DNA of 64,000 nt from Kribbella qitaiheensis (GCF_014217565.1 NZ_CP043661.1:2914001-2978000); one strand, 5' to 3'; numbered from the stretch's first letter, positions 26,643 through 35,892 are shown. Translations and numbers: made by a program. Notes: generated by a model from the sequence alone, not told the origin.

Positions 26643-27986
26643 ATGCGGCTGGTCCTGGCAGTCATCCTCCTGCTGACCTGTGCCTGCACGGGCCCGTCGG
26701 AGTCAAAGGAGTCCTGCGCAGGCGTAGCCGGATTCACCTGTACGACGTTGCGCGTACCCCTCGATCATCATCAGCCTGGCGGCAAGGCACTCGACCTCGC
26801 GGTAGTCGTAGCAGACAACGCCGACGCACCACGCGGCGTACTCCTGATGCTCACCGGCGGCCCCGGCCAACCAGGAGTTGGCCTGCTGGCACGTGTTCGC
26901 ACCTACCTCGATCCAGCCGTACTGCGTGAGTACAGGCTGGTCATGTTCGACCAGCGCGGCACAGGTACGCCTGGTATCAACTGCCCTTCGTTGCAGACAG
27001 CTGTCGGTGGCTCCGACTTCCTGACTCCCCCGGTGGATGCCGTGCAGGACTGCGCCCGTCAGCTCGGCCCGGACCGCGACTACTACGGCACGCCCGACAC
27101 CGTCGAAGACATCGAACTCCTGCGCCAGTCACTCAACCAGGAGCGGCTCACCCTCGACGGCACGTCGTACGGGAGCTTCACGGCGGCTCAGTACGGGCTG
27201 AAGTACCCGAGCCGCGTCCGCTCTCTCGTACTGGACTCCGTAGTGCCGCACGGCGGCATCAATCCCTTCGGTGTCGACCTGATGGCCGCAACAGGCCCAG
27301 TTCTCGCTGCTGCCTGCAAGCGCGACCCCGCCTGTACTTCGGACCCTGTGGCCGACCTTGCCTGGTTGGTGCGCCACGGCGAACTGGACGGAGCTCCACT
27401 GAACGGCACCAGCCTCATGGAGTCGCTGTCGATCCTCAGCCTGAACGCCGTGAACCCCTCCTTCGACGGCATCCCTCGCGTCCTGCACGCCGCCCGTGGC
27501 GGTGACACGGCCGGCCTCAACGACCTCTTCCAGCAGGCGACCAGCCGCAGCGCGGCGTACGACGACCTATCGGCAGGACTCCACCTGGCAACCTTCTGCT
27601 CCGACCTCCGCTTCCCCTGGGGAACCTCCGCCACCCCGCTCGCGGATCGCCCCGCGCCCCTGGAATCCGCCCTGAAACGCCTGGACCCCGCCTACCTCTA
27701 CCCCTTCGACGTGGCGACCGCGCGAAACCAACTAATGACCGACGCCTGCCTCCGCTGGCCCCCCACCCGAACTTCGACCTACCCCGCCGATCAGACCCTC
27801 CTCCCACCCACCCTGATCCTCCACGGCAGCAACGACCTCTTCTGCCCCGCGACCTGGGCCACCTGGGAACAAGCCCACGCCCGCAACGCCCGCCTGGTAC
27901 TGGTCCCAGGCAGCGGCCACGGCGTCCAACGCAGCCCCACCAACCCAACCGGCAAAACCGAAACCCGAAACTTCCTCCTCCGCTGA
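26643..27986 (+). CDS. Secreted S33-type alpha/beta-hydrolase (tripeptidyl aminopeptidase-like)
   Basis: 447 aa from ATG 26643. The signal peptide RLVLAVILLLTCAC has a lipobox-like end. The mature part has FTCTTLRVPLDHHQPGGKAL, the oxyanion motif LTGGPGQPG, MFDQRGTGTPGINCP, the nucleophile elbow GTSYGSFTA, the Asp region LILHGSNDLFCP and His in VPGSGHGVQ. The C-terminal TAP-like domain is complete. It should cleave short peptides from the N-terminus outside the cell. The upstream ORF extension crosses the terminator hairpin and is rejected. Confidence 0.9.
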   Translation: MRLVLAVILLLTCACTGPSESKESCAGVAGFTCTTLRVPLDHHQPGGKALDLAVVVADNADAPRGVLLMLTGGPGQPGVGLLARVRTYLDPAVLREYRLVMFDQRGTGTPGINCPSLQTAVGGSDFLTPPVDAVQDCARQLGPDRDYYGTPDTVEDIELLRQSLNQERLTLDGTSYGSFTAAQYGLKYPSRVRSLVLDSVVPHGGINPFGVDLMAATGPVLAAACKRDPACTSDPVADLAWLVRHGELDGAPLNGTSLMESLSILSLNAVNPSFDGIPRVLHAARGGDTAGLNDLFQQATSRSAAYDDLSAGLHLATFCSDLRFPWGTSATPLADRPAPLESALKRLDPAYLYPFDVATARNQLMTDACLRWPPTRTSTYPADQTLLPPTLILHGSNDLFCPATWATWEQAHARNARLVLVPGSGHGVQRSPTNPTGKTETRNFLLR

Positions 27987-28028
27987 CCCGCACCCGCGCC
28001 TTCCCTCACCGGCCCTGCCTTCTCCACG

Positions 28029-28330
28029 CCTTCCCTCAACCCAGCCCCGCACCTCGCCTCACCTCCGCCCCGGCCCGTCTTCCCCCACCTCCGGCACCCA
28101 CCTCACCACCACTCCGCCTTCCCTCAACCCAGCCCCGCACCTCGCCTCACCTCCGCCCCGGCCCGTCTTCCCCCACCTCCGGCACCCACCTCACCACCAC
28201 TCCGCCTTCCCTCACCCCAGCCCCGCACCTCGCCTCACCTCCGCCCCGGCCCGTCTTCCCCCACCTCCGGCACCCACCTCACCACCACTCCGCCTTCCCT
28301 CAACCCAGCCCCGCACCTCGCCTCACCCCA
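28029..28330. repeat. 88-bp tandem repeat, C-rich
   Basis: Copies start at 28029, 28117, 28205 and 28293 with CCTTCCCTCA; period 88 bp exactly; three full units and about 38 bases of a fourth. The plus strand from about 27990 to 28380 is nearly free of A and G runs (C/T/A with isolated G). No gene is supported in 27987-28494. Confidence 0.9.
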
Positions 28331-28494
28331 CCACCTCCGCCTTCCCTCACCCCAGCCCGGCACCTTCCTGCCACTGCCCTCGCCTGCACTTCTGCGGGGT
28401 GAGATGCAACTGTGTGTGAAAGGTTGCAGCACCCTGGGTAGCTCACTGCGTCTAATAGGTGTGAGGTGTTGCACGCCCGAGCTGGGAGTTGCGA

Positions 28495-28989
28495 GTGGAA
28501 TTCGAGGAGTACGCGTCCGCGCGCGGACAGGAACTGGTGCGTCTCGGCTTCACCGTCTCCGGCGACTACCAGCGGGCGGAGGATCTGGCCCAGATCGCGC
28601 TGATGCAGGCGTTCCGGTCCTGGAAGAAGGTGCAGCGGGCGGACGACCCGCACACCTACGTCCGGCGGATCCTGATCAATTCGTACCTGTCGATGACGCG
28701 TCGCCGATCCTTCACCGAGGCCCCGGCGGCCGAGATCGACACCGAGCACACGGTGCCCGACCCCGCCAACGACATCGTGAACTCCGACGACCTCTGGCGA
28801 GCACTCGCCACGTTGTCGGCCCGGGAAAGGGTCGTCCTGGTCCTGCGCTACTACCAGGACATGGACGACCGGACGATCGCCGACCTGCTCGGCATCAAAC
28901 CGTCCTCCGTGCGAGCGACCGCCAGCCGGGCGCTCGCCGCACTGCGGAGAACGAGACAGTCCCACCGTGTTGATGAGAGGTTGCCGTGA
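28495..28989 (+). CDS. SigE-family ECF RNA polymerase sigma factor
   Basis: About 164 aa from GTG 28495 (EFEEYASARGQELVRLGFTV); a TTG six bases earlier is an alternative. The sigma-2 region is DYQRAEDLAQIALMQAFRSW, and VRRILINSYLSMTRRRS leads to sigma-4 (LSARERVVLVLRYYQDMDDR, then IADLLGIKPSSVRATASRAL). This is the short SigE/SigM-type group frequent in actinomycetes. Its stop overlaps the start of a membrane META-domain gene (GTGA), the position an anti-sigma factor usually occupies. Confidence 0.9.
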   Translation: MEFEEYASARGQELVRLGFTVSGDYQRAEDLAQIALMQAFRSWKKVQRADDPHTYVRRILINSYLSMTRRRSFTEAPAAEIDTEHTVPDPANDIVNSDDLWRALATLSARERVVLVLRYYQDMDDRTIADLLGIKPSSVRATASRALAALRRTRQSHRVDERLP

Positions 28990-29592
28990 GCAAGACCGAG
29001 CTCGAGGAAGACCTGCGCGCCACGTTCGACCGCGCCGCCGCTTCCGTCCCCCTGGCCCCCGACCTAGCCGGCCCGCGCGACCACCGGCGTACGGCAGGCC
29101 CAACGCCGTACGTGGATCGCGTCCGGCGCTGCCGCCGCCGCGATCGCCGTGGTCGCCGGTATCGGCTTCAGCCTCAACCACGGCAGCACCTCCTCGCCGC
29201 CCGCCCCCGCGGCCAGCAACCCGGCACCGGCCACCACGGCAACCGGTACGACGGTGACGTCCACTCAAGCATTGGCCGGCACCTGGCGTCCGGTGAAAAT
29301 GAGCGGCTTCACCACGCTCAAGGTCGGCCGGCCCGAAGACCCGACCCTGACCTTCCGTAGCGACGGCACCTGGACCGGCTCGGACGGCTGCAACAGCCTC
29401 GGCGGGACGTTCACGATCGGCCAGCGCGGCGAATTCACCAGCCACGCGAAGGGTCAGCGGTTGATCGAATGCGGCAACGTGCCGCACACCGCGATCCTCG
29501 CCGCGGCCCAGCGGATCACCGCGGACCGGTCGACACTCCGGTTCTATGCCGGCGACGGGCGTGAAGTTGCGACATACGCTCGCACACGGTAG
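28986..29592 (+). CDS. Membrane-anchored META-domain protein, one-base frameshift
   Basis: The cytoplasmic start is SKTELEEDLRATFDRAAASV. Removing one C at GGCCC 29070-29074 gives DLAGRATTGVRQAQRRTWIA, a membrane helix (AAAAAIAVVAGIGFSL), an Ala/Pro/Thr-rich linker and an extracellular META (HslJ-like) domain: LAGTWRPVKMSG, WTGSDGCNSLGGTF. Coupling by GTGA overlap to the sigma gene and the inside-TM-outside topology make it a candidate regulator of that sigma factor, although no known anti-sigma fold is visible. Homologues follow SigE-type sigma genes in many actinomycetes. Confidence 0.7.
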
Positions 29593-29684
29593 TCAAATTT
29601 GCTTGCAGACGGTGATCGGCTATTGACTATGGGTCGTCCGTACCCGGACCATTCACGGAGGCCGTCCACCGATTGGGGAGCTTA

Positions 29685-30977
29685 GTGCGACTCTCAGCTA
29701 CCGTCCCGCTGCTCGCCCTTTGCTCTCTGTCACTCACCGTCGCATCGCTGTCGGCGTTGCCCACCTCCGCCTCGGTGGCAGGCCCGGCCAGCTGCACGCA
29801 CGCCGACCCGGCGACCACGTCCAAGGACGCGAGCCGGCTCTCCCAACCGACCAGCGCGAGCGATCCACGCCCGCTCGGCCAGGCGCTCGGCGAAGGGGTT
29901 TCGGCCGCCGTCCGCTCGATCGAGCCGCTGACCAACACCGGCCGCCCCACCTCCGGCCTGCCGTACGGGCTGAGCCAGGGCATCGTAGGTATCCTCGGCT
30001 CCCCCAAGACCGGCTACAAGGTCGTGCTCGACGACTCGGTCGTGGACGACTCGAAGTACCAGAACGCCGTCTCCCGCAACGTCCCGCAGGCCGGCCTGAA
30101 GATGCTGGGTGTCGAGCGCAGTTGCCGCTCCGCCCGCTCCATCGCCGCCGCCTGGAACAAGATCGGCGCCCGTAGCTGGTCGCCGGACGCCGCGAAGACC
30201 ACCTTCACCGCCGACCTCGAGCCGGCCAGCGAGAACATCCTGGTCGAGTACGACCAGGCAACCACCTCCGCCGGCAGCCTTTCGGGCCTGCGCGGGATCG
30301 ACGGTGTCGCGATCGTTGCCGGCAGCCCCCAGCGGATGAGCCGCCTGAGCGACACCGCGACCGGCGGCCACTGGGGTGGCGCGCGGATCACCTCGACCAC
30401 GAAGAACTGCACCGCCGGTTTCTCGGTCGTCATCCAGGCCACCAACACCCGCGGTGCTGTCACCGCCGGCCACTGCGGCGGCGTCGGCACCGTCTGGAAG
30501 TCGGGCCCCAACTACTACGGCACCACCACGGTCCGGACCAACTACCCCGACTACGACCAGTCCCTGCTGGCCGGCAGTTCGTACGGCGCCAAGATCTGGA
30601 CCGACGGCCCCGGCGACAGCGTCGACACCCGCACCGTCACCGGCGCCTCCGACCCCGCGGTCGGCACGTCCATCTGCCAGTCCGGCTCCTTCAGCACCTC
30701 GCTGTGCGGCATCACCGTCCGCTCCACCAGCGCCGAGTACTGCGACGCCGACGGCTGCACCACCTACGTGATCCGGGCAACCCGAAGCGGCCTGGTAGCC
30801 ATCGTCAGCGGCGACTCCGGCGGCCCCATCTACACCCGCCCCACCGCAACCACCGCCACCATCCGAGGCCTGGCCTTCGCCGGCTCCGGCTGCACAGCCG
30901 GCCGCTGCACCACCCTCTACGCCGAGCGCTACGCCTCCATAGCCGGCCACCTGAACATCCGAGCCCTAGTCGGCTAA
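29685..30977 (+). CDS. Secreted S1 (chymotrypsin/streptogrisin-like) serine protease
   Basis: About 430 aa from GTG 29685. A signal peptide (LLALCSLSLTVASLSALPTS) is followed by a ~200-aa pro-region, then a protease domain. The triad is visible as His in AVTAGHCGG, Asp in NYPDYDQSLLAG and Ser in IVSGDSGGPIYT. Paired Cys residues (CTAGF/AGHC, CTAGRC) suggest disulfides. The pro-region probably acts as a folding chaperone as in alpha-lytic proteases. A TTG at 29673 is a possible alternative start. Likely a secreted nutritional protease. Confidence 0.88.
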   Translation: MRLSATVPLLALCSLSLTVASLSALPTSASVAGPASCTHADPATTSKDASRLSQPTSASDPRPLGQALGEGVSAAVRSIEPLTNTGRPTSGLPYGLSQGIVGILGSPKTGYKVVLDDSVVDDSKYQNAVSRNVPQAGLKMLGVERSCRSARSIAAAWNKIGARSWSPDAAKTTFTADLEPASENILVEYDQATTSAGSLSGLRGIDGVAIVAGSPQRMSRLSDTATGGHWGGARITSTTKNCTAGFSVVIQATNTRGAVTAGHCGGVGTVWKSGPNYYGTTTVRTNYPDYDQSLLAGSSYGAKIWTDGPGDSVDTRTVTGASDPAVGTSICQSGSFSTSLCGITVRSTSAEYCDADGCTTYVIRATRSGLVAIVSGDSGGPIYTRPTATTATIRGLAFAGSGCTAGRCTTLYAERYASIAGHLNIRALVG

Positions 30978-31111
30978 CACCCGCCCCCAGGTTGGCCAAC
31001 CCACCATCCCTAGCCGGCAAACTCGCCGCCCCCAGCCGGACCGCCCCACCCAGACCGCTTCAGCTGGCCCACCCCCAAATCAGCTACGCTATCCCCCGTC
31101 TCACCACGTGC

Positions 31112-31184
31112 GCCCCCGTAGCTCAGGGGATAGAGCGTCGGTTTCCTAAACCGTGCGTCGCAGGTTCGAATCCTGCCGGGGGCA
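31112..31184 (+). tRNA. tRNA-Arg (anticodon CCT)
   Basis: A 73-nt cloverleaf. The acceptor GCCCCCG pairs with CGGGGGC. The anticodon stem CGGTT/AACCG holds TTCCTAA with anticodon CCT (reads AGG). The T-arm has GGTTCGAATCC and the discriminator is A. CCA is not encoded. A 9-bp inverted repeat lies just downstream. Confidence 0.95.
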
Positions 31185-31859
31185 CAAATCGGCGCCTGAC
31201 CTGGCATAGACAGACTGTTTGCAGGTCAGGGCCGAACCTCCTCCGCTAGTAGCCAAGGCCATGCACACACAGTTTCGGGTAAGCGGATCGGTCCGCCGAG
31301 ACCGAGGAGTACCAGCGCATGCCCACCGTTCCGGGCCGCGCACCGGACCGACCGGCGCGCACCCTGAGAGCCGTGCCGGACGCTACGGGCCAGGCATCCC
31401 GCGCCCAACAGCGTGACTTGTTCGCGACAGCCTGCGGGCAGAGAACAGCAAGCGCGGCAAGCCGTACAGCGAGCGTCAGCGAAGTGGTCCTCGATGCCCG
31501 CCGCGATTCTGGCGGTCGGGAACTGCGGGGCTTGGCCGATCGCATGGGTCTGTTGTCCGCGCTCTGACAGCATGCGCCCCCGACGCACGAGCGCCGTCAC
31601 GGTAGACCGGGTAGCCGTTGGCGTCGATCCCTCCTGCACGATCGCCACCGGGTCGAGCGCAAGGGTGGTCGGCGAGCAGCCGAGGCCGCCGAGTTCGAAG
31701 CAGTACTGAAGGAACTGGCGGACGAAGAAATGATCCACGGCCGCCTGAACCACATAGGAGATGCGATGCGGGTCGCGGGCTATTCCGCCGGGACCCGCAC
31801 TGTCCGTCTCCCCGAGGGTGAAGGGGATTGCGCTCCGCAGGATGGGGCACCGGTGATGA
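31185..31859. other. 675 bp without a convincing gene downstream of tRNA-Arg
   Basis: A hairpin CCTGACCTG (31195-31203) / CAGGTCAGG (31222-31230) follows the tRNA and may be its terminator. From 31568 one plus-strand frame reads coherently for about 95 codons (GRPGSRWRRSLLHDRHRV, FEAVLKELADEEMIHGRLNH) and runs into the kinase gene; it has no good start. Competing minus-strand ORFs also exist. It could be a decayed element inserted at the tRNA, but nothing identifiable remains. Confidence 0.5.
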
Positions 31860-33719
31860 ATGCGCACCGAAGAGTCGGAGGGTCGTCTCCTGGCCGGGCG
31901 GTACCGGCTGCTCGGCTCCCTGGGGCGGGGCGGGATGGGCGTGGTCTGGCACGCCCATGATGAGGTGCTCCACCGCGAGGTGGCGGTCAAGGAGATCTTG
32001 CTGCCGCCCGAACTGCCCGACGAAGAACGCAAGATGCTGCGCCGCCGGACCCTCCGGGAGGCCCGCTCGGCCGCCAGGCTCAGCCACCCGAACGTCGTCG
32101 CCGTGTACGACGTGGTGGAGGAGGAGGGGCGGCCGTGGATCGTGATGGAGTTCGTCAAGTCCCGTACGTTGGCGGACGCTCTGCGGCAAGAGGGGCCGTT
32201 GCCGTTCCGGCTGGTGGCGGAGATCGGGCTGCAGGTGCTGGACGCACTGGAAGCGGCGCACCCGGCGGGCGTTCTGCATCGCGACGTGAAGCCCAGCAAC
32301 GTACTGCTGGCTGAGGGCGGCCGGGTGGTGCTCACGGACTTCGGCATCGCGACCCTGGAAGGCGATCCGTCGCTCACCCAGTCGGGCACGCTGGTGGGAT
32401 CACCGGCGTACATCGCCCCGGAGCGGGTGCAGGCACGAGGCGCGGGCCCGGAGTCGGACCTGTGGTCGCTGGGCGCCACCCTTTACACAGCCGTCGAAGG
32501 TCGCCCACCCCACGACCGCGGTGGTGTGCTCCCCACGCTGACCGCTGCCGTAACCGAGGCGCCAGATCCGCCGAAGTTGGCCGGCCCGCTCTGGCCGGCT
32601 CTCGAAGCTCTACTTCGCAAGAACCCAGCCGAGCGCGCAGACGCCCGCACCGCCCGCTCCCTGCTACACCGGGCGGCCACAGCCCCACCCTCCACCGCCG
32701 CACCCGCTCAGCCCACCACCCCCACCTCGCAACCCAGCGCAGCCTGGGAACACGGCCAGGGGACGCGTGTCCTTCCAGGAGCACCGCTCGTTCCGCAGCC
32801 TCCGCCGACTCTGGCGGAGCCCGAGCCGCAGCCGGTTGTGCCGCAGCCGGAGCCGGTTGGTTCGGGGTCATCGCTGGTTGTGCCGGAGCCGCGGGGCTCG
32901 GCTGTCTCGTCCGCATCGGGTTCGCCAGTGGTTCCGCCTCCTGCCTCCCCAGTTGCTCCGGCCAGGTCGTCGGGGCAGCGGCGACCGAAGGTGCTCGTGG
33001 CCTTGGCTGTCTGTGCAGTGATAGTGGCTGGCCTCGGGGCGTGGGCGGCGTTCCGGCCGAAGGACGACAACCAGCAGAGCCGGCAGCCAGGCGCGTCCAG
33101 CGCGGCGCCTACGGTCGCCCCAAGCACACGTCCATCGGGTGGTACGCCAACCGCCTCCGGGAAGAGCAGCGCGCCCCCGAGCAGTGGACCTCAAAGCAGC
33201 GCTCCTTCGTCGCCGGTGTCATCGGTTCCAAGTAGTAGGCCCACGCAGCCCACCACTCAGCCGACGAACCCCTCGGGCGCGGTAGTACCGGCCGGTTTCG
33301 AGCGGCACAACGATCCGACCGGGTTCTCGCTGGCGGTACCGATCAACTGGACCGTACGGCGCGAGGGCGGACGCGTGTACTTCCGTGACCCCCGCGGATC
33401 TCGCTTGCTCCTCATCGACCAGACCGATCAGCCGAAAGCGGACCCGGTGGCCGACTGGCGTCAGCAGGAGGAGGCGCGACGCGACGGATATCCGGAGTAC
33501 AGGCGGATCCGGATCGAGGCGGTGGACTACTTCGAGAAGGCGGCGGACTGGGAGTTCACCTATGCGGTCCGGGGTGGGCGGCAGCATGTACTGAACCGCG
33601 GGGTCGTCACGAGTCCGCGACAGGCGTACGGGATCTACTGGTCGACCCCGGACGGTCAGTGGGCGGCCAGCCAAACCATGTTGCGCACCATCACCGCCAG
33701 CTTCCGCCCGGCCGCCTGA
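31860..33719 (+). CDS. Ser/Thr protein kinase with extracellular C-terminal domain (Pkn type)
   Basis: 619 aa. The kinase domain (residues ~12-265) has the Gly loop LGRGGMGVVW, the VAVKE lysine, HRDVKPSNVLL, DFGIATLEG and the activation-segment motif GSPAYIAPE. A Pro/Ser-rich juxtamembrane linker is followed by one membrane helix (VLVALAVCAVIVAGLGAWAA), a Ser/Thr/Pro linker and a ~140-aa extracellular domain (FERHNDPTGFSLAVPINWTV). It probably senses an external signal and phosphorylates intracellular targets. A 60-bp longer or shorter start is possible, but the ATG fits. Confidence 0.92.
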   Translation: MRTEESEGRLLAGRYRLLGSLGRGGMGVVWHAHDEVLHREVAVKEILLPPELPDEERKMLRRRTLREARSAARLSHPNVVAVYDVVEEEGRPWIVMEFVKSRTLADALRQEGPLPFRLVAEIGLQVLDALEAAHPAGVLHRDVKPSNVLLAEGGRVVLTDFGIATLEGDPSLTQSGTLVGSPAYIAPERVQARGAGPESDLWSLGATLYTAVEGRPPHDRGGVLPTLTAAVTEAPDPPKLAGPLWPALEALLRKNPAERADARTARSLLHRAATAPPSTAAPAQPTTPTSQPSAAWEHGQGTRVLPGAPLVPQPPPTLAEPEPQPVVPQPEPVGSGSSLVVPEPRGSAVSSASGSPVVPPPASPVAPARSSGQRRPKVLVALAVCAVIVAGLGAWAAFRPKDDNQQSRQPGASSAAPTVAPSTRPSGGTPTASGKSSAPPSSGPQSSAPSSPVSSVPSSRPTQPTTQPTNPSGAVVPAGFERHNDPTGFSLAVPINWTVRREGGRVYFRDPRGSRLLLIDQTDQPKADPVADWRQQEEARRDGYPEYRRIRIEAVDYFEKAADWEFTYAVRGGRQHVLNRGVVTSPRQAYGIYWSTPDGQWAASQTMLRTITASFRPAA

Positions 33720-33734
33720 CCGCGATTGGGGAGC

Positions 33735-33965
33735 CGGTCAAGACCACCCTGCTCGAGGCCGAGAACCAGGCGTTGCGGGCGGACAAGACCAAACTCACGA
33801 CCGAGCGTGAGATTCTGCGTCAGGCGGCCAAGTATTTCGCTGCGGCGACGAACTGGTGACCCGCTTCCAGTTCGTCGCCGACCACTCCACCACCCACGAG
33901 GTGAAGCGGCTGTGTGAGCTCGTCGAGATCGAGCGCTCGTCCTACTACGCCCGGACGGCCGGTTG
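33735..33965 (+). mobile_element. IS3-family remnant (end of OrfA, start of OrfB)
   Basis: Reads KTTLLEAENQALRADKTKL, then TEREILRQAAKYFAAATNW with a stop, overlapped by VTRFQFVADHSTTHEVKRLC and ELVEIERSSYYARTA. Both match the IS copy at 6484-7861 almost residue for residue. Nothing else of the element survives. It starts immediately after the kinase stop. Confidence 0.85.
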
Positions 33966-34014
33966 AGTAGTTTGGCTCATGTGGTGGGGCTTTGGTGGGG
34001 TGACTATTTGGGGT

Positions 34015-34302
34015 ATGACTAAGACTGTTCAGCCATCGCAGACGGCTGCGTTTTACGCGCAGGCTGTTGCGTCGTTTGTTGTTTCGTTGGGGGCTATGGG
34101 GATTGCGCTGGTGTATTTGCCGGCGGCTGGGTGGGTTCGGGGGTTTTTGGGGTTGGGGTTGTTGTATGTGGTGACGTCTACGGTGACGTTGTGCAAGGTG
34201 GTTCGGGATCGGCAGGAGACGGCCGGGGTGAGCAATCGGGTGGATCAGGCGCGCTTGGACAAGTTGCTGGCTGAACATGATCCTTTCAAGGTTGAGGTTT
34301 GA
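34015..34302 (+). CDS. YiaA/YiaB-type inner-membrane protein
   Basis: 95 aa from ATG 34015 (MTKTVQPSQTAAFYAQAVAS). Two hydrophobic segments (FVVSLGAMGIALVYLPAAG and GFLGLGLLYVVTSTVTLC) flank a short loop, and a charged C-terminal tail (DQARLDKLLAEHDPFKVEV) follows. This is the YiaAB two-helix domain. An upstream ATG (33979) would add a Trp/Gly-rich leader, less likely. Function is unknown. Base composition is T/G-rich compared with the neighbours. Confidence 0.75.
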   Translation: MTKTVQPSQTAAFYAQAVASFVVSLGAMGIALVYLPAAGWVRGFLGLGLLYVVTSTVTLCKVVRDRQETAGVSNRVDQARLDKLLAEHDPFKVEV

Positions 34303-34444
34303 GGGCGTTGGCTGCGCGTTGACAGTGGGGAATTGGGTTTGGATACTCGCGGTAGGGAGCTGTGGCGTTTGGGTGTTTTCTCCGTGCGTATTTCGGGGTT
34401 CGGAGAGGTGTGAGCGGGGCAGTCGCTTGAATCGGGGGGGACCG

Positions 34445-34588
34445 ATGGCTGGAGCTCAGGGGCAGCGGGAGCCGCTGGGGTGGCGGCGGGTGCGGATGTT
34501 TGCGAAGGATCCGCGGCAGGCCTGGATTGAGGCGGAGATTGCTGAGTTGCGGCTGGAGGTTGAGCGGGCCGGTGAGCTGCCGCGATGA
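34445..34588 (+). CDS. 47-aa small protein coupled to a membrane protein
   Basis: ATG 34445 opens MAGAQGQREPLGWRRVRMFA, then KDPRQAWIEAEIAELRLEVE, ending RAGELPR. It is amphipathic and charged, with a helical C-terminal half. Its TGA overlaps the next ATG (ATGA). A G-rich stretch precedes the start. No family is recognised; its role may lie with the membrane protein that follows. Confidence 0.5.
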   Translation: MAGAQGQREPLGWRRVRMFAKDPRQAWIEAEIAELRLEVERAGELPR

Positions 34589-35069
34589 GGATCCGGAATG
34601 AGGGGATCTCCAACGACTATTGGCGGCTGGCCATCGTTCGGCATTATCAGCAATTGCTGATTCTTATCGGTGGGCCTGTGCTGCTGACTGTGATCGTGAT
34701 CCTGGCGATCTCTCCGACAGGATCGGTACGAAGGAGTGGGCGGCGGGGCCGTTCCTCTGCATCTTGTCGGCATTACTCGGAGTTCTTGGGGCGGTGATCA
34801 GCGCGGCCAAGAGATCGACGGGAATTCTGCCTGAGCATGTGCCGGCGCAATTGGGTTCGAATGTCGCGTCGTGGTCCAGAATTCCCATCGGTGGAGTTGC
34901 CGGGTTGACCGTGTGGCTGTTCTCCATCGCGACAGCGGAGACTTCGAACGTCAACGCGGCGAACCTGCTGCTCGCGGCGTTCGGCGCCGGCTTTGCCGAA
35001 CGGTTGATCGTGCAGGGTCAGTCGAGCGAGTCGAGCGACCACGACTTCAAACGCGCAGCGACCAAGTGA
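34585..35069 (+). CDS. Four-helix membrane protein, frameshifted
   Basis: The first frame reads RNEGISNDYWRLAIVRHYQQ and a helix (LLILIGGPVLLTVIVILAIS). The second frame continues WAAGPFLCILSALLGVLGAV, ISAAKRSTGILPEHVPAQLG, another helix (IPIGGVAGLTVWLFSIATAE) and NLLLAAFGAGFAERLIVQGQ. The total is 3n+2, so one base is missing (or two extra) between about 34725 and 34750; GGGGCC lies at 34745-34750. Together they make a sensible ~161-aa protein. Function is unknown. Confidence 0.55.
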
Positions 35070-35166
35070 GGCTGAGCGGGCGGCTGTGAGGGGTTGCTGG
35101 ATAGGCTCGCGCCATGACGACTGCACGCAGCCATGACCTTTCGCAGCCGAAGTCGGGGAGAGTTTG

Positions 35167-35892
35167 ATGAGCCCCAAGCGGCGTCGGCGTGGGTTGAAGG
35201 CGTTTGTGATCGTTCTGGTGCTGCTGGGCGGCCTGCTGTTCGCCGTGGATCGGGTGGGTGAGTCGCTGGCAGAGAACCAGTTGGCGAAGGCGGCTGCGCA
35301 GGAAGCGGCGAAGTACGACGTACGGGCGTCTGACACGTCTGCCGAGATCGGTGGGTTCGGGTTTCTGCCGCAGGTGGCCAGGGGTGAGTTTTCCAAGATC
35401 ACGGTGACAATGCAGCGGCCGACTTTCTCGTCGGTGGCGGCCGAGGATCTGAGCGCCGAGATGACCGGGGTCCATGTTCCGCAAGAGCTGCTGACCGGGT
35501 CGAAGGCGGTTGTCACGGTCGACACGACCGACGTACGGCTTCGGTTGTCGCCGGGCGCGCTGACCAAGTTGACGGCGACGGTCAGCGGGTTGAGCGGGCT
35601 GTCGCTGCAGATCAGTGGCGGGAAACTGCTGGCTCATGTGAAGGTCCGAGGGGTCGATGCGACCGCGACTGTCCGCCCGCAGGCGGTGAACGGCCGGATC
35701 AGGCTCGTGGTCGACCAGCTGCCCTCCGAGCTGCCGTCGGTCATCCGCAAAGCCGTGACCACCTTGCTGGCCAAAGGCGTCGCGCTGCCCGATCTGCCCT
35801 TCGGCGCCACGCTGAAAGAGATCGCCCTGGACGGTCAGGCGATCGCCTTGACCGCGACCGCGAAGAATCTCCAGCTGACCGCCGGAGCCTAG
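35167..35892 (+). CDS. LmeA-family phospholipid-binding protein (DUF2993)
   Basis: 241 aa from ATG 35167 with GGGAGAG upstream. One N-terminal helix (GLKAFVIVLVLLGGLLFAVD) anchors it; the rest is beta-rich (FGFLPQVARGEFSKITVTMQ, VVTVDTTDVRLRLSPG) and ends at an alanine-glycine tail. This matches DUF2993/LmeA, periplasmic lipid-binding proteins linked in mycobacteria to lipomannan elongation. The role in this organism is inferred only from family membership. Confidence 0.82.
   Translation: MSPKRRRRGLKAFVIVLVLLGGLLFAVDRVGESLAENQLAKAAAQEAAKYDVRASDTSAEIGGFGFLPQVARGEFSKITVTMQRPTFSSVAAEDLSAEMTGVHVPQELLTGSKAVVTVDTTDVRLRLSPGALTKLTATVSGLSGLSLQISGGKLLAHVKVRGVDATATVRPQAVNGRIRLVVDQLPSELPSVIRKAVTTLLAKGVALPDLPFGATLKEIALDGQAIALTATAKNLQLTAGA

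Noticed and set aside
28029..28330. 88-bp repeats as a CRISPR or coding repeat
   Set aside because: No repeat/spacer structure; ORFs across it on both strands are low-complexity and lack starts or family features.
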